Of a stretch of 64,000 nt of DNA, positions 17,295 through 26,334 are shown one piece after another. The stretch's first letter is position 1. Every line of letters starts with the position of its first letter. This stretch comes from Candidatus Mailhella excrementigallinarum (lineage in GTDB: Bacteria > Desulfobacterota > Desulfovibrionia > Desulfovibrionales > Desulfovibrionaceae). The notes beneath the pieces are model-generated. The model was not told the DNA's origin. It ran no database searches and saw only the letters and a program-made list of their open reading frames with translations. The position numbers were made by a program, and so were the translations under genes. The stretch spans positions 1 through 64,000 of the forward strand of contig CALUUZ010000002.1 in NCBI GenBank assembly GCA_944324075.1. Reading direction: 5' to 3'.

Positions 17295-19313
17295 ATGGCA
17301 TTTGAAAGGCTTCTTGAGCGCGCGGAACTGTTTGGAATGTCCTTGACGAACAGGATTGTCATGACGCCCCTGCAAACCCGCGCCGGGGACGAGGATGGAC
17401 ATGTAACACCGGAGCTGGCGCTGTGGCATGAACGGCGCGCCCACCCCGGCCCCGGACTTGTGGTGGTGCAGCAGACCTTTGCCTGGCCCGCCATAAAGCT
17501 GGCGCGCGGACTGGCGCTGTGGGACGACTGCTTTCTGCCGGGCATGAAAAGGCTTGCCGATCTGCTGCATGCCTCGGGCAGCAGGGCATTCCTTCAGCTT
17601 GGCGGCTCGGGTTCCCGCCGGGAGGGAACGAAAGGAATCATGGCCCCCTCTCCCGTTCCGGGGTCATGGAATATGAAGGTTCCGCGCGAGATGAGTATAG
17701 AGGAGATGGAACGCTTCACGCTCCTGTATGCCGAGGCGGGGGAACGTGCCATGCGCGCGGGGTTTGACGGGTTCAGCCTCCAGGGAACGGCAGGGAAGTT
17801 TCTGGCCCAGTTCCTTTCACCGCACAGCAACCGCCGGAGCGACGAGTTCGGGGGAAGCGCGGAAAACAGGGTGCGCTTTCCGCGTATGGTCATCCGGGCC
17901 ATAAGGAAGCGGACTCGTCCGGATTTTCCCCTGCTGTTCCGGATCAACGCAAGCGATTTCATGGAGGGCGGGCTCAGCCTTGCACAGGGAATCGAACAGG
18001 CCCGCCTGCTGACGGAAGACGGCTGCTGCGCCCTGCTGTTCGGCGGCGGAGGGCAGGAACGTCTGTGGTACGGCGCTCCCCCGTACATGATGGAAGATGC
18101 GCCCCTGCTTGATGCCGCAAGGCGCTATAGGGAAGCCCTGCCCGATGTACCGCTGGTTTTCGGCGGCAAGACGCATGATCCATTTCTGGCGGAAAGCATA
18201 CTCAGGGATGGTGTGGCGGACTTCATTGCCATGATGCGTCCCCTGCTGGCGGACCCCGACTATATTCTCAAGCTGACGGAAAACAGGCCGGAAGATATCC
18301 GGGCCTGCGCCTGCTGCATGAACTGCCAGACCTGGGAGCGACGCCCCCGCCTTGCCGGGAGAGGAATTGCCTGTACGGTGAACCCCGAGGTGTTTTTCCC
18401 TCTCTCTGCGCAGGAACGCGGCAGAGAGACGGCGGAACTTGCAAAGCTGCATGAACGTGACGGAGAGGGAAATGTACCGGCAGAGCGCTCGCTGTCCGTG
18501 CTGGTGGCGGGAGGCGGTCTTGCGGGCCTCAAGACGGCGCAGCTTCTGGCAAGGCAGGGACATCAGGTGCGCCTGCATGAAAGAGCCGCCTCCCTGGGGG
18601 GACAGTGGGCTGTCGCTGCCGCCTCTGCCGGGCACGAAAGATACCGCACGCTGCTTCCCTGTCTGGAAAGAGCGGCACGTGAGGCGGGGGTGGAAATACT
18701 GCTCCGTTCGCGTGTGGATCGCGCGCTTGTGGAAAGGGAGAGGCCGGATCTGGTCATAGCGGCCACGGGGGCGCTGCCCCGCAGGCTGGACGTCGACTGC
18801 CCCTGCGGAGAGGAAAACGGCCCGACGCGCCATTTCGGCATGGATGTTCTGCGCGGATCGGCGCTGGCGGAACAGGAGCTTTCCGGAAGAAATATTGTCG
18901 TTGTGGGTGGCCGCTATATCGGCATAGAGGCGGCCTGCCTTCTGGCGGAACGCGGGGCCAAAGTGTCGCTTGTGGAAAGGGACAACCTCGCCGCGGGCAC
19001 GGTTCCACGGATACGCTCGCTGCTTTTTCTGCGGCTGGAGAAGGCCGGAGTCCGGCTGTATCCTCATTCAAGTCTGTTTCGTATTTGTTCGCGCCATGTG
19101 GAGATAGCTCACGGGGGAGGATTGTTTTTCCTTGATGCCGACGATGTGGTGATGGCCGTCGGCACGGTTCCCTGCCATCCTCTGCAAAAGGAGCTTGCCG
19201 GGACAGGAATCCGCCTGCGGGAGGTAGGCGACTGCAAGGGTATAGGCGATGCCCTCGATGCCATGCTTGACGCTGTGGAACTGGCCGAAGAACTGCGGCG
19301 CGAAACCCGATGA
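17295..19313 (+). CDS. Old-Yellow-Enzyme/FeS/FAD reductase (2,4-dienoyl-CoA reductase type), copy 1
   Basis: This 672-residue protein has three parts: an FMN-binding TIM barrel (about 1-335; HSNRRSDEFGGSAENR), a cysteine cluster for [4Fe-4S] (CACCMNC near 337-343 and CTVNPE near 360), and an FAD/NAD(P)-binding unit with VLVAGGGLAGLKTAQLL near 398 and VVVGGRYIGIEAA near 534. This is the plan of 2,4-dienoyl-CoA reductase, trimethylamine dehydrogenase and the bile-acid enzymes BaiCD/BaiH, all of which reduce activated C=C bonds or oxidise the corresponding substrate. GAGG lies six bases before the ATG. A homologue is encoded two genes on, so the two may act on consecutive or stereochemically different steps. 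Confidence 0.88.
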   Translation: MAFERLLERAELFGMSLTNRIVMTPLQTRAGDEDGHVTPELALWHERRAHPGPGLVVVQQTFAWPAIKLARGLALWDDCFLPGMKRLADLLHASGSRAFLQLGGSGSRREGTKGIMAPSPVPGSWNMKVPREMSIEEMERFTLLYAEAGERAMRAGFDGFSLQGTAGKFLAQFLSPHSNRRSDEFGGSAENRVRFPRMVIRAIRKRTRPDFPLLFRINASDFMEGGLSLAQGIEQARLLTEDGCCALLFGGGGQERLWYGAPPYMMEDAPLLDAARRYREALPDVPLVFGGKTHDPFLAESILRDGVADFIAMMRPLLADPDYILKLTENRPEDIRACACCMNCQTWERRPRLAGRGIACTVNPEVFFPLSAQERGRETAELAKLHERDGEGNVPAERSLSVLVAGGGLAGLKTAQLLARQGHQVRLHERAASLGGQWAVAAASAGHERYRTLLPCLERAAREAGVEILLRSRVDRALVERERPDLVIAATGALPRRLDVDCPCGEENGPTRHFGMDVLRGSALAEQELSGRNIVVVGGRYIGIEAACLLAERGAKVSLVERDNLAAGTVPRIRSLLFLRLEKAGVRLYPHSSLFRICSRHVEIAHGGGLFFLDADDVVMAVGTVPCHPLQKELAGTGIRLREVGDCKGIGDALDAMLDAVELAEELRRETR

Positions 19314-19380
19314 CCGGAGGCGGCGCGTCTGTGTATGCGCCTGCAGACGATATGTATCAAGCATAGAGAAGGAGCAATGT

Positions 19381-20352
19381 ATGAAAACGAGAGCGTGGTT
19401 GGCGTGTCTGGCCCTTGGCGTTTTGTGCCTTACGGGCTCTTCTCCTGCCGAGGCAAGGGAGTACCCTTCGAAGCCCATTACCCTGGTCAATCCCTTCGGA
19501 GCTGGCTCCAGCGCGGATATTGTGGTGCGTCTTGTCGAGCCATTCATCAAGAAGGCATTCGGGGTCAATGTGATCATGTCCTACAAGGAAGGCGCGGGGG
19601 CCGTCGTGGGAGTCAATGAGTTCGTGACCATGCGGCCTGACGGATATTCCATTCTCTATTACAATTATCCGCACTATCAGCTTCAGCCGCGTTTCGGCAA
19701 GACGCTGTTCAGGCCGGGCGATCTTGAACCCCTGATGTGGGTGAATGCCGCCCCGGAAGGGCTCCTCGTTCGCAGCGACAGCCCGTTTAAAACCATTCAG
19801 GAGTTTCTGGATTATGCCAGGGAGAACCCCGGCAGACTGACCATCGGCAATACCGGCACATTCAGCTCGAATCATGTGACCTATGCCCTGCTGGAAAAGG
19901 AAACCGGTCTGAAATTCACCAGGGTTCCCTTTACCAACGGCAGCAAGTCAATGACTGCGGTTCTCGCGGGTGAAATTGATGCAGCCTTTATTTCTGCAGA
20001 GATGATAGGATTTTATGAAGGGAAGATGCGTGTTCTTGCCGTGGCCGGGGAAGGGAGGATGAGTATTCTTCCGGATGTCCCGACATTCGGGGAGGTTGGG
20101 TATCCCGGTATAGTCAATGTGCTGTGTACCAACTTTTTTACCCAGAAAGGGGTGCCCCCGGAAATTCTGGAAGACATGCGCGTCCGTTTTTCTTCCATAG
20201 TGAATGATCCGGAGTTCAGGGCGTTGATGAGGGGCAAGGGATATTCCGCCCCCATGGGAGACTGGAAGGCGCAGAAGGCCAATGAGGAAGCCATTGCCGG
20301 ACGCATTGAGAGCGTTGTGCCCCTGTTTGAGGCGGAACGGAAGAACAAATAG
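19381..20352 (+). CDS. tctC: TctC/Bug family extracytoplasmic solute-binding protein
   Basis: This 323-residue protein has an N-terminal signal peptide (MKTRAWLACLALGVLCL...AEA, cleavage near residue 25) and then REYPSKPITLVNPFGAGSSAD, the standard opening of Bug-type binding proteins. The ATG at 19381 has AAGGAGC upstream; the frame extends further upstream, inside the preceding gene, and was trimmed. Bug proteins hold carboxylates in the periplasm for TctAB permeases. Its separation from tctAB by a reductase gene indicates that uptake and reduction are expressed together. Confidence 0.9.
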   Translation: MKTRAWLACLALGVLCLTGSSPAEAREYPSKPITLVNPFGAGSSADIVVRLVEPFIKKAFGVNVIMSYKEGAGAVVGVNEFVTMRPDGYSILYYNYPHYQLQPRFGKTLFRPGDLEPLMWVNAAPEGLLVRSDSPFKTIQEFLDYARENPGRLTIGNTGTFSSNHVTYALLEKETGLKFTRVPFTNGSKSMTAVLAGEIDAAFISAEMIGFYEGKMRVLAVAGEGRMSILPDVPTFGEVGYPGIVNVLCTNFFTQKGVPPEILEDMRVRFSSIVNDPEFRALMRGKGYSAPMGDWKAQKANEEAIAGRIESVVPLFEAERKNK

Positions 20353-20428
20353 CCCTGTGTGCCGTAAACCGTTTCCCGGTCCGGACGAAAACCGGGCCGG
20401 GCCGGTTTGAATTGCAGAGGAAAACGTC

Positions 20429-22357
20429 ATGTCGAACAGCAGGCTTTTTGAACCCGGGAGACTGGGAACGCTTACCGTGCCCAACAGAATCGTATATTCC
20501 CCCATGTCGCTGCGCTCCACTGACGGGCATGGACATTATACGGAAACGGCAATTGCGTCCATGGAGCTGAGAGCTGAAGGGGGATGCGGACTCGTCATCG
20601 CTCCCGGTGCCATGGCCTGGCCGTCTTCAACCGGATACGGGCTTTCTGTGTCCATAGCCGAGGATGACGCCATACCGTATATGCGGGAAGTTGCGCGGCG
20701 TATCAAACGACACGGAGCGCGCGCTGCGCTTCAGATCGGGGCGCGCGGCACCCGGACTGAAGGAGGAGCGGAAAGCATTGCGCCCAGCGCCATGCGCTTC
20801 GGCTATGAAGCAAAGATTCCCCGTGAACTGACAGTGGAAGAAATCGAAGGTTTTGTCCGGGACTTCGGGCAGGCCGCCCGCCGCGCCAGGGAAGCGGGAT
20901 TTGACGCCGTACTGCTGCATGCCTGCACCGGCAAGCTGCTCAGCATGTTCATGTCGCCGTACAGCAACAGGCGTACGGATTGTTACGGAGGCACGACGGA
21001 AAACAGGATGCGCTTCGTTCTGGATGCGCTGGCCGCAATGAAGAAAGAGGCGGGAAGAGATTTTCCCGTCATGGTGCGCATGTCCGTGGACGAAAGACTG
21101 GGGGAACGGGGCGTACAGACGGAAGAGGGCGTGCGCATGGCCGCCATGCTTGATGCCGCGGGAGCTGACGGCATCCAGGTCATGAGCGGAACGCAGGAGC
21201 GCATCTGGAATACATCCTGCGGATATTTTTACCCTGATGCCTATGCGGAGGGTCTTAACCGTCCCGTGCGGGATGCCGTGAACTGCGCGCTCATTGCCGC
21301 GGGAAAGCTGGGTAATCCGGACGTGGCGGAGGCGGTGCTCGAACGGGGCGACGCGGATTTCATTTCCCTGGGGAGGCCTCTGCTTGTTGATCCCTTCTGG
21401 CCGAAAAAGGTCCTGGAGGGACGTTACGGGGAAATACGGCGCTGCATAGGATGCCTGAACTGCTTCACGTTCGCCTCCCGCAAGGATATCGAGCCGCGTG
21501 GCGTAAGTTGTACGGTCAATCCGGGAGTGTTGCGTGAACCGGAATTCGATATGATTTCCCCTGCGGAGAGCCGAAAGCGCATTCTCGTCGTGGGTGGCGG
21601 CCTGGCCGGTATGGAAGCTGCGGCTGTACTTGCCGCGCGCGGGCATGAGGTGGAACTGCATGAAGCGGCGGAAGAACTGGGCGGGCAGTGGATTATCGCT
21701 TCCCATGCTCCATACAGGAAAGATTATCGCAGTCTTGTTCCGTGGCTTGAATACCGGATGCGCATGAGCGGCGTGCGTGTATTTCTGAACAGCAGAGTTG
21801 ATGCCGACCGTCTGCTGCGCATCGCGCCCGGATATGTCGTGCTGGCGACCGGAGCAGAGCCGCGGAAACTTCCCCTTTCGGCTTCCCGCCCGGAAGTCGT
21901 ACAGGGCTGCGACGTCATCATGGACAGAGTGAGGCCCGGACAGCGCGTGGTTGTGGTGGGAGGTCGGTATATAGGCATGGAGTCCGCCGTGAAGCTGGCG
22001 GAAACCGGTCGTCATGTGTCGATTATTGATGCGGGAGAGATCGCGCAGAATACGAATCCCCGTCTGAGCGGCGTTTATCGGGATCGTCTGGTGGAACTCG
22101 GCGTATACATGTACCCGAATACGCCGCTTCTGGGCTTTACCGGAGACGGTGTGGATGCGGCGCACATCGGTTCTCTGCTGCATCTGCCCTGTGACACGGT
22201 GGTGCTGGCGATCGGCACGGTATCTGTAAAGGCTCCGGAGCTGGAAGATGCTGCGGCCCGTTGCGGGGCCGGATGCCGACGTATCGGAGATTGCCGGAAA
22301 ATCGGCGATGCCCTTTATGCCATTCGTGAAGGAGCAGAGCTTGGGCGTGAACTGTAG
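20429..22357 (+). CDS. Old-Yellow-Enzyme/FeS/FAD reductase (2,4-dienoyl-CoA reductase type), copy 2
   Basis: This 642-residue homologue of the enzyme at 17295 has the same order: TIM barrel (YSNRRTDCYGGTTENR), cysteine cluster (CIGCLNC near 338-344 and CTVNPG near 361), FAD motif (LVVGGGLAGMEAAAVL near 387) and NAD(P) motif (VVVGGRYIGMESA near 508). The two proteins differ clearly in the barrel, so this is an old duplication rather than a recent one. GAGGAAA precedes the ATG at 20429. It most likely reduces a C=C bond in the compound imported by the TctABC system, using electrons from NAD(P)H, or possibly from the co-encoded ferredoxin. Confidence 0.88.
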   Translation: MSNSRLFEPGRLGTLTVPNRIVYSPMSLRSTDGHGHYTETAIASMELRAEGGCGLVIAPGAMAWPSSTGYGLSVSIAEDDAIPYMREVARRIKRHGARAALQIGARGTRTEGGAESIAPSAMRFGYEAKIPRELTVEEIEGFVRDFGQAARRAREAGFDAVLLHACTGKLLSMFMSPYSNRRTDCYGGTTENRMRFVLDALAAMKKEAGRDFPVMVRMSVDERLGERGVQTEEGVRMAAMLDAAGADGIQVMSGTQERIWNTSCGYFYPDAYAEGLNRPVRDAVNCALIAAGKLGNPDVAEAVLERGDADFISLGRPLLVDPFWPKKVLEGRYGEIRRCIGCLNCFTFASRKDIEPRGVSCTVNPGVLREPEFDMISPAESRKRILVVGGGLAGMEAAAVLAARGHEVELHEAAEELGGQWIIASHAPYRKDYRSLVPWLEYRMRMSGVRVFLNSRVDADRLLRIAPGYVVLATGAEPRKLPLSASRPEVVQGCDVIMDRVRPGQRVVVVGGRYIGMESAVKLAETGRHVSIIDAGEIAQNTNPRLSGVYRDRLVELGVYMYPNTPLLGFTGDGVDAAHIGSLLHLPCDTVVLAIGTVSVKAPELEDAAARCGAGCRRIGDCRKIGDALYAIREGAELGREL

Positions 22358-22545
22358 AGCATTTCATCATTGAAATGATCCGCGGAGTCGAGCAGAACGA
22401 GACTCATTTCTGCTCTCCTTATCAGTAGCGCGCTATGCGTTGCTGGCAGGGGGCGTCGCGGCGTCGGTCCTGTCGGGTATCGCTGCAATTCATGTGCGGC
22501 GCATAGCTCCAGCCTCAGTGACGAACCCCGCTGCCTGCACGGCCT
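22355..22545 (+). repeat. Intergenic repeat, family 1 (diverged copy)
   Basis: It opens with GAGCATTTCATCATTGAAATG, a short hairpin like those at 51990 and 56735, followed by GAGTCGAGCAGAACGAGACTC and a degraded remainder. It occupies most of the 262 bases before the DASS transporter gene. Confidence 0.5.
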
Positions 22546-22619
22546 GCAATACAAAAACAGATTTGTCCAGATATCTCTGGTGTATGGTAATTTCCTCATT
22601 TGTAAGGAGATATGCTGTC

Positions 22620-24101
22620 ATGTTGTCTTCAAAGCAAAGGCAGATCCTCGCCCTGGTTTCAGGACCACTGGCCGCAGTTGTACTGCTGTGTCTGGAACCG
22701 TTTCCCGGACTGGATGAAAACGGTATGAAGGCTCTGGCCGGGGCCGCCTGGTTTCTGCTGTGGCTTGTCTTTGAGCCGGTTTCCCTTGCAGTGACTTCCC
22801 TGTGGGCTGTCATTATTTTCAGCCTGACCGGCATTTCCAGCCCCACAGCAGCCTTTTCCTTTTTCGGCTCTCCCACCAACATGCTTCTGTTCGGCGCAAC
22901 CATGATCCTCGGCGCGTGGCAGGAAAGCAATTTCATGCAGCGTTATTCTTTTTCCGCCCTGAGCATGAAATTCATACACGGCAGGACAAAGCGTCTGCTT
23001 TTCGTATACGCGGCCGCGTGTACGCTGCTTTCCTTCATCACGCCCAATATTCCCGTAGTCATTCTGTTCTGCACTTTGGCCGCATCCGCGGCAAGAACAT
23101 TTTCGATTGAGCCGGGACAGAGCAATGCAGTGCGCATTATGTGCATCCTGTCCGGGCTGTGTGCGAACATCGGAGGCATAGCCACTCCGTTGGGCGGCGC
23201 TCCGAATCTTGCAACCATAGCCATTACCGGCAAGGTTCTGGATTGTTCCGTGGAGTTCTGGCAGTGGGCCGCGTTCGGCATACCGGTATCACTCATTATT
23301 TTCGGCATGGTTCTGCCCGTATGCCTCCGGCTTTTTCCTCTCAAGGATTTTGAACGGGATACCATGCCGTTTGATCCGGCGTTTCTGAAAAAGAGGCATG
23401 AAGAGCTTGGCCCGGTAAGCCGTTTTGAGTATGTTTCCGTCATTGTGATGGGGCTGGCGCTGATATTCTGGGTTGTGATCCCGCCTCTCCTGGCCCCTCT
23501 GGGATTAAAGCGTTTTGCTCCGCTTACGGCAGCGCCGTTTGTGGCCGCAGGCTTTGCCGCGCTGCTGACGGTCATTCCCGTGGGAACAGACAAGCGGACG
23601 GGCAGGTTTGTTTTTGCCATGAACTGGCAGCAGGCGCAGAAAAATATTTTGTGGTCGGTTCTGCTCATCATCATGGCCAGTACCCTTTTGGGAGAAGTGC
23701 TGGTAAAGGGCGGCATAGACAAATGGCTTGCGAATGGGATTACGGCCCTGCTGGGTGATAGTCTTTCTCCGTTTTGGGCATGGACTGCGCTGGTATTTCT
23801 TTCCGGTTTTGTTTCACAGTTCGCTTCCAATACCGGAACCATTACGCTGTTTGTTCCCATAACGGCAGCGCTTGCCTCCGTTTATGGCTATAATGCCGTA
23901 GCGGCATGCGTTACTGTGGGGATGTCCGTCAATCTGGCGTCGATGTTTCCTTTTTCTGCCGCTACCATAGCTGTTGCCATGGATTCCGCCGAGGGGCACG
24001 TCAGAGCCATGGATTTTCCGCTCAGCGGGATAATCATGCTGGTGCTCGGTACTGCAGCCATTATGGCGGTGGCCTGGCCCCTGGAATCAATTGTGTTCTG
24101 A
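22620..24101 (+). CDS. DASS (SLC13) family anion symporter, locus A
   Basis: This 493-residue polytopic protein matches the divalent anion:Na+ symporter family by length and by its paired motifs: TPLGGAPNLATIAI in the first half and SQFASNTGTITLFVPI (an SNT motif) in the second. The ATG at 22620 is in frame with the family start and has AAGGAG ten bases upstream; an earlier ATG is out of frame. DASS proteins take up dicarboxylates, sulfate or related anions. It ends locus A and gives this locus a second, different carboxylate-type transporter beside TctABC, so it may import or export a product or co-substrate. A paralogue is encoded at 33108-34595. Confidence 0.88.
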   Translation: MLSSKQRQILALVSGPLAAVVLLCLEPFPGLDENGMKALAGAAWFLLWLVFEPVSLAVTSLWAVIIFSLTGISSPTAAFSFFGSPTNMLLFGATMILGAWQESNFMQRYSFSALSMKFIHGRTKRLLFVYAAACTLLSFITPNIPVVILFCTLAASAARTFSIEPGQSNAVRIMCILSGLCANIGGIATPLGGAPNLATIAITGKVLDCSVEFWQWAAFGIPVSLIIFGMVLPVCLRLFPLKDFERDTMPFDPAFLKKRHEELGPVSRFEYVSVIVMGLALIFWVVIPPLLAPLGLKRFAPLTAAPFVAAGFAALLTVIPVGTDKRTGRFVFAMNWQQAQKNILWSVLLIIMASTLLGEVLVKGGIDKWLANGITALLGDSLSPFWAWTALVFLSGFVSQFASNTGTITLFVPITAALASVYGYNAVAACVTVGMSVNLASMFPFSAATIAVAMDSAEGHVRAMDFPLSGIIMLVLGTAAIMAVAWPLESIVF

Positions 24102-24138
24102 CATGCTGACGCGGGAGTTGTTCCGGGCGAAATTGACG

Positions 24139-24166
24139 GCGGGCCGCCGGAAAACCGGCGGCCCGC
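24139..24166. terminator. Hairpin between converging genes
   Basis: GCGGGCCGCCGG and CCGGCGGCCCGC form a perfect 12-bp stem around AAAA between the ends of the DASS gene and metK. It can serve both strands; no long T tract follows. Confidence 0.6.
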
Positions 24167-24193
24167 GAACATGGGAAAGGGGACTCGTCCTGC

Positions 24194-25369
24194 TTACGCC
24201 CTGGCGGCAGTAAGCAGATCCCGGGCGGCGTCGGTCTTTTCCCAGGTGAACTCGGGCAGCTCACGGCCGAAGTGCCCGTAGCACGAGGTCTTCTGGTAGA
24301 TGGGGCGCTTGAGATCAAGGCGCTTGATAATGAAGTAGGGGCGCAGATCGAACACTTCACGCACGGCCCTGGTCAGCACGTCGTCGGGCACTTCACCGCG
24401 TCCGAGGGAAGATACCAGCACGGATACGGGTTCCGCCACGCCGATGCAGTACGCGAGCTGAACTTCGCAGCAGGGGGCCAGGCCGGAGGCCACAACATTC
24501 TTGGCCACATAGCGGGCCATGTACGCGGCGGAACGATCCACCTTTGAGGGGTCCTTTCCGGAGAAGGCGCCGCCGCCGTGGTTGCCCATGCCGCCGTAGG
24601 AATCCTGGATGATCTTGCGTCCGGTCAGACCGCAGTCTCCCATGGGGCCGCCGATAACGAAACGTCCGGTGGTGTTGATGAAAATTTCGCAGTTCTTTTC
24701 GTCAAAAAGACCGGTGCCTTCCAGCACGGGACGGATGACTTCCCGTTTCACGGTTTCAACGACATCTGCCTGACTGACATGAGGAGCATGCTGGGTGGCG
24801 ACTACCACGTTGTTGATGCGTACGGGCTTGCCGTCCACATATTCAAAGGAAACCTGGGTCTTGCCGTCGGGACGGAAAAAGTCGACCACTCCGTCCCTGC
24901 GCACGCGGGCGAGCTGGAGGGAGAGCTGATGCGCCCAGTAGATGGGGGCGGGCATGAGCGTTTCGGTTTCATTGCTGGCGAACCCGAACATCATGCCCTG
25001 GTCGCCCGCGCCCTGTTCTTCGGGCTTGGTGCGGTTGACGCCCTGCGCGATATCCGGAGACTGCTTGTCGATGGAAGAGATGACGGCGCAGGTCTGGGCA
25101 TCGAAGCCCATGTCGGAACTGGTGTAGCCGATGTTCCTGATGGTTTCGCGCACCACGCCGGGCAGATCCGCATAGCCGGAGGTGGTGATTTCACCCGCAA
25201 TCATGGCCATGCCGGTCGTCACCAGGGTTTCGCACGCGACATGGGAATCGGGATCCTGAGCCAGAAGAGTGTCAAGAATGGCGTCGGAAATGCGGTCCGC
25301 GACCTTGTCGGGATGCCCTTCGGTGACGGATTCGGACGTAAAGTAATATTTGCCTTTGGCGGGAATCAT
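24194..25369 (-). CDS. metK: S-adenosylmethionine synthetase
   Basis: This 391-residue cytoplasmic enzyme makes SAM from methionine and ATP. Signatures are [20 protein letters not shown] near the N-terminus, [12 protein letters not shown] in the middle and [20 protein letters not shown] in the C-terminal part; all are intact. AAGGAG precedes the ATG complementary to 25367-25369. The 5' region contains a small hairpin (GAGGCG/CGCCTC, about 25409-25420) but no SAM riboswitch that I recognise. SAM is the cofactor for glycyl radical activation, so it supports the radical enzymes elsewhere in the window only in that general way. Confidence 0.97.
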   Translation of the reverse strand: MIPAKGKYYFTSESVTEGHPDKVADRISDAILDTLLAQDPDSHVACETLVTTGMAMIAGEITTSGYADLPGVVRETIRNIGYTSSDMGFDAQTCAVISSIDKQSPDIAQGVNRTKPEEQGAGDQGMMFGFASNETETLMPAPIYWAHQLSLQLARVRRDGVVDFFRPDGKTQVSFEYVDGKPVRINNVVVATQHAPHVSQADVVETVKREVIRPVLEGTGLFDEKNCEIFINTTGRFVIGGPMGDCGLTGRKIIQDSYGGMGNHGGGAFSGKDPSKVDRSAAYMARYVAKNVVASGLAPCCEVQLAYCIGVAEPVSVLVSSLGRGEVPDDVLTRAVREVFDLRPYFIIKRLDLKRPIYQKTSCYGHFGRELPEFTWEKTDAARDLLTAARA

Positions 25370-25626
25370 GAAAACTCCTTTGCCCTGACGGCTGAGGAAC
25401 GGTTGGAGAGGCGGTCGCCTCCGGTTTTCTGGAATGGCTCCCGCGGAAACAGGTTCGTCTGATGCGGGATGCTGCACTGACTGCGGGAAAGAGTATCCAT
25501 ATATCAAGTTATGGTAATATGGTTGAATGAAAAAAAGATACACGCAAGAAGGGCTTCTGTCCAGTCCCATGCCTTCTTCCCCATCGCCTTCCTCTGACGT
25601 TCTTGACGCCGGAGAGGCGTGAGGCT

Positions 25627-26334
25627 ATGCCTGATATTGATCGTCCTGCGCATGCGCGGGACGCGGGCTTTTTTGCGGCCGCCTGGCCGTTCACGGGCCG
25701 AAAGGGAGCGCGCAGTCGAATGACACCACTTTTTCAGGGCAAGATAGACAATTTCTGCGCGGCCTACGCGGTGCTCAACGCCATGCGGCTGATACACGGC
25801 ATCAGCGATCTTCAGGCGCGGGCGCTGTTTTCCGAGCTGCTGCTCAGCCAGTCGCGGGACGAGAAGGCCTTCCGGGCCATTCTCAGTCATGGCACGGACT
25901 ATGTCGATATGGTGGACGCCTTTCTTGGGCAAATTTCGGAGCGTTTTCCCCTGCGGGTCAGTGCGCCCTTCGACGCGGAAACCGCCTGCGACGAAGTGTG
26001 GGCGGCTCTGGCGGCGTATGCCCGCCCGGAGCAGGGACGCAGCGCGGTTTTCCGTTTCCGCCGGTATGAGGCGTTCTGCGTGCGGCCTCGTGCGGATCAC
26101 TGGACCGCGGCTCACAGAATGGAAGGGGGCGTGCTGCGCTTTTTCGACTGCAGCCTGGAGCCCGACGGCCTGTATCATCTGACCAGGCAGATCATGAAAG
26201 ATGATGTGGATCAGCGTGTGACGGAATATGTGGTTGTTCCCCCCGAATCAGTGCGGCTGATGGAACGGGCTGGCGCAGAAGACGGAGCGTACGGCGACGC
26301 ATATGGAAATGGAGCGGGGACATGGCGATATTGA
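25627..26334 (+). CDS. Putative papain-like cysteine protease-fold protein
   Basis: I do not recognise a named family. The 235-residue protein shows a plausible Cys-His-Asp triad: Q37 and C44 in FQGKIDNFCAAYAVLNAMR, His158 in ADHWTAA and Asp174 in RFFDCSLEP, an arrangement seen in C39/papain-like peptidases and transglutaminase-like proteins. There is no signal peptide or membrane segment, so it is probably cytoplasmic. The ATG at 25627 is weakly supported (GGAGAGG nine bases before); ATG 25720, just ahead of the conserved part, is an alternative. It overlaps the murJ start by 13 bases, so it is co-expressed with the lipid II flippase, but a cell-wall role is only suggested by position. Confidence 0.55.
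   Translation: MPDIDRPAHARDAGFFAAAWPFTGRKGARSRMTPLFQGKIDNFCAAYAVLNAMRLIHGISDLQARALFSELLLSQSRDEKAFRAILSHGTDYVDMVDAFLGQISERFPLRVSAPFDAETACDEVWAALAAYARPEQGRSAVFRFRRYEAFCVRPRADHWTAAHRMEGGVLRFFDCSLEPDGLYHLTRQIMKDDVDQRVTEYVVVPPESVRLMERAGAEDGAYGDAYGNGAGTWRY

Noticed and set aside
25370-25500. A SAM riboswitch in the metK leader
   Set aside because: None of the conserved cores of the SAM or SAH riboswitches that I know could be found; only a short GC hairpin is visible.
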